Shown in pieces: positions 11,999 through 16,302 of a stretch of DNA of 16,302 bases. The first letter of the stretch is position 1. The number at the start of each line of letters is the position of its first letter. The notes below the pieces were generated by a model. That model ran no database searches. It was not told where the DNA came from and saw nothing but the letters and a program-made list of their open reading frames with translations. The position numbers were made by a program, and so were the translations under genes. Source of the stretch: an uncultured Opitutia bacterium (GTDB lineage Bacteria; Verrucomicrobiota; Verrucomicrobiia; Opitutales; UBA953); NCBI GenBank assembly GCA_903921665.1, contig CAIXQT010000327.1, positions 1 to 16,302 of the forward strand, given 5' to 3'.

Positions 11999-13881
11999 TG
12001 TCGCTCCTCGCGTCCATCCGCGGTCCGGCCGACGTCAAGGCCCTCGCGCCCGAGCAGCTTCCGCTCCTCGCGCAGGAGATCCGCGAACGCCTCGTGACCG
12101 TCACCGCCAAGAACGGCGGCCACATCGGTCCCAACCTCGGCGTGGTCGAGCTCTCGATCGCCTTGCACCGCGTCTTCGGCACGCCGCGCGACAAGTTCGT
12201 CTTCGACGTGGCCCATCAGGGCTATGTCCACAAGCTCCTCACCGGCCGCAACGGCGCCGACTTCGACGGTATCCGCACGACCGGCGGCCTCAGCGGCTTC
12301 CTGAACCGCGAGGAGAGCCTGCACGACGTCTTCGGCGCGGGCCACGCCGGCACGGCGCTCTCCGCCGCCGTCGGTCTCGCCAATGCCCGAGACCGCCTCG
12401 CCGAGGATTCGCACGTCGTCGCCCTCATCGGCGACGCGGCCCTCACCTGCGGCGTCACGATGGAGGCGCTCAATAACGCCGCCAAGTCGACGAAGCGCCT
12501 GGTCATCGTCCTCAATGATAACGAGTGGTCGATCGACCGTAACGTCGGCGCGGTCGCCGATATCCTGAGCCGCCTGATCGTCACGCGCCCTTACAATAAT
12601 TCGCAGCAAGGCCTGAAGCGGTTCCTCGGCAAGAGCCGCGTCGGCACCAAGGTCCTGGACTTCGGCCGCAGCTTCAAGCGCCACGTGAAGAACTGGTTCA
12701 CGCACAGCTCTTCGCTCTTCGAGCAGTATGGCGTGCGCTATGTCGGCCCGATCGATGGTCACGATCTTGGCGCGCTCGAGCGCTACCTCAATTTCTGCAA
12801 GGACTCCACCGGCCCGATTCTCCTCCACGTCCGCACGGAGAAGGGCAGGGGCCTCGGCGCCGCGCTGAAGAACCCCGAGAAATTCCACGGCACGGGCGCC
12901 TTCGATCCGGAGACGGGCGACTCGCTCGCTTCCGGCTCGCCCGGCGCGCCCAAGGCCTGGCAGGACGTCTTCGGTGCGCTGCTCGTGCGCGAAGCGAAGG
13001 CGGATTCCCGCGTGGTCGGCATCACGGCCGCGATGCCTTCCGGCACGGGCCTCAACCAGCTGAAGCAGGAACTGCCGGCCCAGTATCATGACGTCGGTAT
13101 CGCCGAGGAGCACGCCGCCTTGTTCGCCGCCGGCATCGCCGCCCGCGACCTCCGTCCGGTCTGCGCGATCTACTCCACCTTCATGCAGCGCGCCTACGAC
13201 ATGGTCATCCATGACGTCTGCCTGCAGCGCCTGCCGGTCACCTTCTGCATGGACCGCGCCGGCGTCTCGCCCAGCGACGGCCCGACGCACCACGGTCTCT
13301 TCGACATCGCCTACCTGCGCTGCGTCCCGAACGTGACGCTGATGCAGCCGAAGGACGAAGATGAGTTCGCGGACATGCTTCACACTGCGCTGAAGTCCGG
13401 CGCGCCGATGTTCATCCGCTATCCGCGCGGCGCCGCCGCCGGCAAGGCGATCAAGGCGCAGCCGGCCCTCATCCCGCTCGGCCAGGCCGAAGTCCTTCGC
13501 GCCGGCGCCGACGTCCAGCTGTGGGCGCTCGGTTCGATGGTGCCCGAAGCCCAGGCGCTCGCCGACAGGCTCACCGCGGAGACCGGTCTCTCCGTCGGCG
13601 TGGTCAACGCGCGCTTCGCGAAGCCGATCGACGCCTCCCTCCTCGTCGAGCAGGCCAAGGCCGCGAAACTCATCGTCACGCTCGAAGACGGCGCCGTCAC
13701 CGGCGGCTTCGGCACCGGCGCGCTCGAGACGCTCGCGGAACATGGCGTGCGTACTCCGATCGTCCGCCTCGGCTGGCCCGACCGTTTCGTCGGCCATGCC
13801 ACCGACGTGAAGACGCTCCGCGCCGCCAACGGCCTCTCCCCCGACCAGATGCTGGCGACGGTGAAGGCGGCGTTGAAATAG
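11998..13881 (+). CDS. dxs: 1-deoxy-D-xylulose-5-phosphate synthase
   Basis: The product (627 aa) condenses pyruvate with glyceraldehyde 3-phosphate using thiamine diphosphate, the first step of the MEP pathway to isoprenoids; it is cytoplasmic. Visible signatures are GGHIGPNLGVVELSIALH (His42), DVAHQGYVHKLLTGR (His73), GLSGF, GAGHAGTALSAAVG, the TPP/Mg region GDAALTCGVTMEALNN (145-160) ending LNDNEWSI (172-179), VGPIDGHD, and DVGIAEEHAALFAAG with Glu370. It continues with IYSTFMQRAYDMVIHDV and DRAGVSPSDGPTHHG, then a transketolase C-terminal domain. Length is normal for DXS. The TPP motif reads GDA where GDG is usual; the rest of the catalytic set is intact, so I expect activity. The start overlaps the xseB stop by one base. 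Confidence 0.96.
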   Translation: MSLLASIRGPADVKALAPEQLPLLAQEIRERLVTVTAKNGGHIGPNLGVVELSIALHRVFGTPRDKFVFDVAHQGYVHKLLTGRNGADFDGIRTTGGLSGFLNREESLHDVFGAGHAGTALSAAVGLANARDRLAEDSHVVALIGDAALTCGVTMEALNNAAKSTKRLVIVLNDNEWSIDRNVGAVADILSRLIVTRPYNNSQQGLKRFLGKSRVGTKVLDFGRSFKRHVKNWFTHSSSLFEQYGVRYVGPIDGHDLGALERYLNFCKDSTGPILLHVRTEKGRGLGAALKNPEKFHGTGAFDPETGDSLASGSPGAPKAWQDVFGALLVREAKADSRVVGITAAMPSGTGLNQLKQELPAQYHDVGIAEEHAALFAAGIAARDLRPVCAIYSTFMQRAYDMVIHDVCLQRLPVTFCMDRAGVSPSDGPTHHGLFDIAYLRCVPNVTLMQPKDEDEFADMLHTALKSGAPMFIRYPRGAAAGKAIKAQPALIPLGQAEVLRAGADVQLWALGSMVPEAQALADRLTAETGLSVGVVNARFAKPIDASLLVEQAKAAKLIVTLEDGAVTGGFGTGALETLAEHGVRTPIVRLGWPDRFVGHATDVKTLRAANGLSPDQMLATVKAALK

Positions 13882-13896
13882 GCGTTGATTGGTGGT

Positions 13897-13960
13897 GGCG
13901 GTTAGCGGTTGGCGGTTTGTAAGAGACAAGGGAAACCGGGGACCGGATGGTTTGCTGGGG
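13897..13960 (-). repeat. Element B, copy 3
   Basis: The heptads GGCGGTT-AGCGGTT-GGCGGTT are followed by GTAAGAGACAAGGGAAACC, GGGGACC and GGATGGTTTGCTGGGG. It has the same order as copy 2 at 10098-10152, with changes in the TCAAAG part, and is inverted relative to the copy at 13983-14024. Confidence 0.7.
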
Positions 13961-13982
13961 ACATTTTTCCCGCAGCTTCAAC

Positions 13983-14024
13983 TTGGTTTCCCTTTGAGTG
14001 CCCAACCTCTAACCGCCAACCGCT
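13983..14024 (+). repeat. Element B, copy 4
   Basis: TTGGTTTCCCTTTGAGTGCC is followed by the heptads AACCTCT-AACCGCC-AACCGCT. It faces copy 3, so transcripts across 13897-14024 could fold into a long imperfect stem. The next 118-bp element begins 14 nt later. Confidence 0.72.
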
Positions 14025-14037
14025 GATACCTGTCACG

Positions 14038-14155
14038 GGTAGGGCGGCCATTGCCAAGGCCGCCGTTCGCCGTGGCACGTCCGTATCGCCGGGCAGACTG
14101 TTCGATATTCCAACCTCCGTCCGCCCACGGACGTGATGGCAATCGCGTCCCTACC
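14038..14155 (+). repeat. 118-bp GGTAGGG/CCCTACC element, copy 4
   Basis: The borders are GGTAGGG (14038-14044) and CCCTACC (14149-14155). The left hairpin GGCGGCCA/AGGCCGCC has one mismatch at the loop-closing pair. The right hairpin GGACGTGAT/ATCGCGTCC has one G-T wobble. The core CCGGGCAGACTGTTCGATATTCC-like block, split here as CCGGGCAGACTGTT and CGATATTCC, matches copy 3 read on the other strand. It lies 26 nt past the stop codon of the minus-strand barrel gene. Confidence 0.87.
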
Positions 14156-14181
14156 CATTGAATGGCGGCCGTCAGGCTTTC

Positions 14182-14991
14182 TCAGAACTCGTAGCCGACG
14201 AGGAGGCGCGTCTCGTAAGGCGACTTCTTGGTGACGTTGAGGTCGCCTTTGTTCGCCGGGGTGGCGGTCACCTGGGCGAGCGCGGCGAAGGTCGTGAAGA
14301 AGCCGTCGCGCTGGTAGCGGACGCACGGGCCGGCGAGCACGGCGGTGTACTGGTGGTCGTTGAACTCGCTCCACTCGGACTCGACGATGGCTTCGGCCCC
14401 GAGGTACCAGCGCGCGCCGATGGCGCAGGCCAAGCCTTGGGTGAGTTTGAGCTTCACCGTGTCGGCGTGCGTGGCGGTCTCATGCTCGAGCTCGCCGATC
14501 ACGTTGGCGGCGTACACCCACTCGTCGTTCGCGCCGAAGTTATGCTGGAGCAGGAGCTTCGTCTCGAGCTTGAGCTGGTCGCGGTGCGCCCCGTTCTTGG
14601 AGCTCACCTGCGAGTAGCCCGGCTCGACGTAGAGGGCCACGCCCCAGTCCTGGGTGTCGGGGTTCGCCAGCATGCGCTTGTAGGCGACCTGGAAGCCGTC
14701 GAAGAGGAGGCCGTCGCGCGAGGTCTGCTCGAAGTAGCGGGAGTTGACGTAGACGGCCAGCTGCTCGTTGGCCGAGATGCCCCATTCGACTTCGGTCTTC
14801 AGGTCGAAGCCGCGGTAGCGGGCATCGTAGCCGCTGCCGAGATTGCGGCCCATTCGGCCGGTGACCCACTGGACGATCTCCACTTCGCCGGGCTTCATGG
14901 TCTCGGCGAGGTAGGAGTAGCCAAAGGGATTGTCGCAACCGATGGCCGTGGCGGCCGAAGCGAGCGTGAGCGTGGTGAGGAGGCTTTTCAT
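14182..14991 (-). CDS. Exported probable outer-membrane beta-barrel protein (DUF6662-like)
   Basis: The product is 269 aa from the ATG at 14989-14991. This start gives the signal peptide MKSLLTTLTLASAATAIG; an ATG 16 codons earlier would put promoter sequence into the gene. The mature part has alternating hydrophobic/polar strands and many aromatic residues: QWVTGRMGR, FDLKTEVEWGIS, LAVYVNSRYF, DWGVALYVEPGYS, KLETKLLLQHN. It ends RLLVGYEF, with the terminal Phe and alternating pattern recognised by the barrel-assembly machinery. The overall pattern resembles the DUF6662 family, from memory. The function is unknown; a channel or adhesin-like barrel is possible. Its promoter has TTGACA at -35 and a Fur-like inverted repeat in the spacer, suggesting metal-dependent repression. 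A Cys19 after AIG is not a good lipobox. Confidence 0.8.
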   Translation of the reverse strand: MKSLLTTLTLASAATAIGCDNPFGYSYLAETMKPGEVEIVQWVTGRMGRNLGSGYDARYRGFDLKTEVEWGISANEQLAVYVNSRYFEQTSRDGLLFDGFQVAYKRMLANPDTQDWGVALYVEPGYSQVSSKNGAHRDQLKLETKLLLQHNFGANDEWVYAANVIGELEHETATHADTVKLKLTQGLACAIGARWYLGAEAIVESEWSEFNDHQYTAVLAGPCVRYQRDGFFTTFAALAQVTATPANKGDLNVTKKSPYETRLLVGYEF

Positions 14992-15009
14992 GGGCGTTGG
15001 AACGAGGAC

Positions 15010-15039
15010 GTGATAATGAGACTGACTCTCATCTGTCAA
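15010..15039 (-). promoter_or_regulatory. Promoter of the barrel gene with inverted-repeat operator in its spacer
   Basis: Read on the minus strand, a consensus -35 box TTGACA (complement of 15034-15039) and TATCAC (complement of 15010-15015) are 18 nt apart. The spacer contains the inverted repeat ATGAGA-N5-TCTCAT (plus strand 15016-15032). On the plus strand GATAATGAGA at 15012-15021 fits the start of the classical Fur box. A regulator bound here would block RNA polymerase. The leader to the ATG would be only about 12 nt. Confidence 0.65.
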
Positions 15040-15046
15040 AGATGAA

Positions 15047-15070
15047 AATGAGTCTCATTCTCATCTCATT
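15047..15070. promoter_or_regulatory. Second TGAG/CTCA palindrome and TCTCAT repeats in the divergent region
   Basis: The perfect palindrome AATGAG-T-CTCATT (15047-15059) is followed by CTCAT repeats at 15060-15070. It uses the same half-site as the spacer operator about 30 bp away, centre 15053 against 15024. It could be a second binding site affecting both the barrel gene and the glycosyltransferase. Confidence 0.5.
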
Positions 15071-15131
15071 CGCATTCTTGCGACGAAAGGTTTGAGTTTC
15101 CGAAGTATTTAAGCGATTTTAGGTCACCCCG

Positions 15132-15845
15132 ATGCCCCTGTTAATTGTCATCCCTGTGCGCAATGAGGAGCGCCGCCTGGGCCCGGGGCTGGCCCGTCTG
15201 GCCGAAAGCCTGCAAGCCAACGGCTGTGCGGACGCCCTGATCGTGGTCTCGGACAACGGCTCCACGGATTGGACGCGGTCGGTCGCCATCGAGGCGTCTG
15301 CGAAGATCCCGTACCGCGTGGTCTATCATCGGGCGTGCGACCATGGCGACAAAGGCGTCGCAATCTGCTCGGCCTGGGAGTCCGCCCCCGAGGGCTACGA
15401 CGTGCTCGCCTACTGTGACGCCGACATGGCCACCGATCCCGAAGCGCTCGTGCGCGGCTACCGGCTCATCTCCGAAGGTAAGGCTGACCTCGTCGCCGGC
15501 TCCCGCTGGCATCGTGATTCGCAGGTGACGGGCCGCTCGTGGAAGCGCTCGCTCATCTCCGCGACGCTCTCCTTTTTCTGGCGGATGCTGCCGGGCTCGC
15601 GCCTGACCGACCCCGGTTGCGGCCTGAAGCTCGTGCGACGTTCCGTCTTCGCGAAACTCCAGATGCCGGCCGAGGCGCGCGGTTTCTCTTTCGGTGCCGA
15701 AGCCTTCGTGCGGCTCGCGCGGGCCGGCGCCAAGCTCGTCGAGATCCCCGTCAAGTGGACCGACGACGACGCCGGCCGCATCCGTCTCGGCAAAGCCGCG
15801 GGTGATTACTCGCGAGCGTGGGGGAGGCTCATTTCGAGGACCTGA
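15132..15845 (+). CDS. Family 2 glycosyltransferase, dolichyl/polyprenyl-phosphate sugar transferase-like
   Basis: The product is 237 aa with a GT-A fold. It transfers a sugar from an activated nucleotide to an acceptor, in this subgroup often a polyprenyl phosphate, at the cytoplasmic face of the membrane. Motifs are LLIVIPVRNEERRL at the N-terminus, VVSDNGSTDWT (38-48), DKGVAI (73-78), the metal-binding YCDADMATDP (94-103), VAGSRW (121-126), and TDPGCGLKLVRRSVF (159-173), which resembles the DxxCGFKLF motif of Alg5/DPM-type enzymes. No membrane helices follow the catalytic domain, so it is the soluble type rather than the GtrB type. The ATG at 15132 is the only sensible start, just before the first strand. 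It is divergent from the barrel gene. The donor sugar cannot be predicted. Confidence 0.9.
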   Translation: MPLLIVIPVRNEERRLGPGLARLAESLQANGCADALIVVSDNGSTDWTRSVAIEASAKIPYRVVYHRACDHGDKGVAICSAWESAPEGYDVLAYCDADMATDPEALVRGYRLISEGKADLVAGSRWHRDSQVTGRSWKRSLISATLSFFWRMLPGSRLTDPGCGLKLVRRSVFAKLQMPAEARGFSFGAEAFVRLARAGAKLVEIPVKWTDDDAGRIRLGKAAGDYSRAWGRLISRT

Positions 15846-15863
15846 GGGCCTGAGGTGTATTTA

Positions 15864-15958
15864 GGTAGGGGCAGCACCGCGTGCTGCCCTAGCCCTGCCT
15901 CGGGTAGGGTTGAGCGCCCTCGCTCAACCGCGGCTGACCAAGGGTGGTCAGCCCTACC
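15864..15958. repeat. Three-hairpin block bordered by GGTAGGG/CCCTACC
   Basis: Three perfect 9-bp stems follow each other: GGGCAGCAC/GTGCTGCCC (15869-15889), GGTTGAGCG/CGCTCAACC (15908-15929) and GGCTGACCA/TGGTCAGCC (15932-15953). GGTAGGG occurs at 15864 and 15903, and CCCTACC at 15952-15958. The borders match those of the 118-bp elements, but the length (95 bp) and hairpin sequences differ, so it is a related but distinct type. Confidence 0.8.
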
Positions 15959-15964
15959 TTTTTT
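15903..15964 (+). terminator. Likely terminator of the glycosyltransferase gene
   Basis: GGTAGGG (15903) can pair with CCCTACC (15952-15958), enclosing two hairpins, and six T residues (15959-15964) follow at once. Read on the minus strand there is no comparable T-run, so it should favour plus-strand transcripts. Confidence 0.6.
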
Positions 15965-16007
15965 ACCTCCTGTCCTCGGGCCCTCCGGCCCTCGAGTCCT
16001 CTACTCT

Positions 16008-16302
16008 TCAGCGCTGTCCCTTCCTCCGCTCCGGCCCCCTGGGCTTCTGGACTTGGCGTTCGTCGTAGAGGCGGAAGTCCACCTGGCGCTTGAAGCGGTC
16101 CACCCGGTCGACGGTCACCTGGATGACGCCGCCGGGCATGAACTTCCGTCCGGTCCGGCTGCCGACCAGCATGTTGCCGCGGTCGTTGAGGCGGTAATAG
16201 TCGTCGGTGAGCGTCGACATGTGCACGAGGCCGTAGGCCTGCGAGGCGTTGAGCTCGACCATGAGGCCGTGCGGCTTCACGTCGGTGATGGTGGCCTCGA
16301 AC
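16008..16302 (-). CDS. rnr: Ribonuclease R, 3' end (C-terminal S1 domain) only
   Basis: This is the last 97 complete codons of a gene that continues beyond the window end. RNase R is a 3'-to-5' exoribonuclease that degrades structured RNA and takes part in mRNA and rRNA quality control. The visible part is the S1 RNA-binding domain: FEATITDVKPHGLMVELNAS, GLVHMSTLTDDYYRLND, LVGSRTGRKF and VTVDRVDRFKRQVDFRL. The SLTDDYY and GxRTGRxF motifs distinguish RNase R/RNase II-type S1 domains from those of ribosomal protein S1 or PNPase. A short basic tail, KPRGPERRKGQR, follows, shorter than the Lys-rich tail of the E. coli enzyme. The catalytic RNB domain is outside the window. It is convergent with the glycosyltransferase gene. 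Confidence 0.93.
   Translation of the reverse strand, partial: FEATITDVKPHGLMVELNASQAYGLVHMSTLTDDYYRLNDRGNMLVGSRTGRKFMPGGVIQVTVDRVDRFKRQVDFRLYDERQVQKPRGPERRKGQR

Larger units (their letters stand above)
13882..14037. other. Non-coding region after dxs with an inverted pair of element B
   Basis: No gene is seen here. The stretch is filled by two element-B copies facing each other, with about 22 nt of unrelated sequence between them. A 118-bp element follows directly. There is no clear T-tailed terminator for dxs; the long inverted repeat may do that job. Confidence 0.7.

Noticed and set aside
11677..13929. A 750-codon open frame on the minus strand
   Set aside because: It is antisense to dxs and xseB, which are certain genes; its composition (Arg, Ala, Asp, Glu) is that of a GC-rich shadow frame.
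14935..14991. Lipoprotein signal in the barrel protein (Cys19)
   Set aside because: The residues before Cys are Ala-Ile-Gly, lacking the usual Leu/Val/Ile at -3, and the protein ends like an outer-membrane barrel; ordinary signal peptidase cleavage is more likely.

Overview
The window is GC-rich bacterial chromosomal DNA, most likely from a member of the Verrucomicrobiota (probably Opitutia-like). The main pointer is the minus-strand gene at 3177-8786, a very long protein with the hallmarks of 'Verru_Chthon cassette protein A', a prepilin-like family known essentially from this phylum. The other genes are ordinary Gram-negative housekeeping or envelope genes. I see no tRNA, rRNA, CRISPR array, phage gene or transposase.

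Layout. 1-531 is the 3' end of a class Ia ribonucleotide reductase large subunit, closed by a clear terminator (561-590). 593-827 holds intergenic repeats. 828-1547 is 6-phosphogluconolactonase. Three minus-strand genes follow, read from 8786 down to 1507: the giant prepilin-like protein and two small exported proteins related to each other. An AT-rich divergent promoter region (8787-8967) separates them from a plus-strand ExbB/ExbD pair (8968-9917). 9918-10362 is non-coding and packed with repeats. 10363-13881 is a tight plus-strand cluster: M42 aminopeptidase, DUF167 protein, exonuclease VII small subunit and DXP synthase. 13882-14181 is again repeats. 14182-14991 (minus) is an exported probable outer-membrane beta-barrel protein, divergent from a family-2 glycosyltransferase (15132-15845). 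A three-hairpin block (15864-15958) separates that from the 3' end of RNase R (16008-16302, minus).

How the genes fit together. The minus-strand trio looks like one transcription unit for an envelope or surface structure: a membrane-anchored pseudopilin-like giant followed by two secreted partners, with 4 and 22 nt between genes. ExbB/ExbD form an inner-membrane proton-driven motor, but no TonB or TonB-dependent receptor lies nearby. The xseB-dxs pair joins DNA repair to isoprenoid precursor synthesis, a common pairing in bacteria. The barrel gene has a strong promoter-like sequence whose spacer is an inverted repeat resembling a Fur-family operator.

The most unusual content is intergenic. 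Four copies of an element of exactly 118 bp, bordered by GGTAGGG/CCCTACC, carry terminal hairpins whose arms differ between copies but mostly stay self-complementary. A second repeat containing AACCGCY heptads accompanies them. Neither encodes protein; they look like REP/MITE-type non-autonomous elements. All functional statements are from reading the sequence only; no database search was run.
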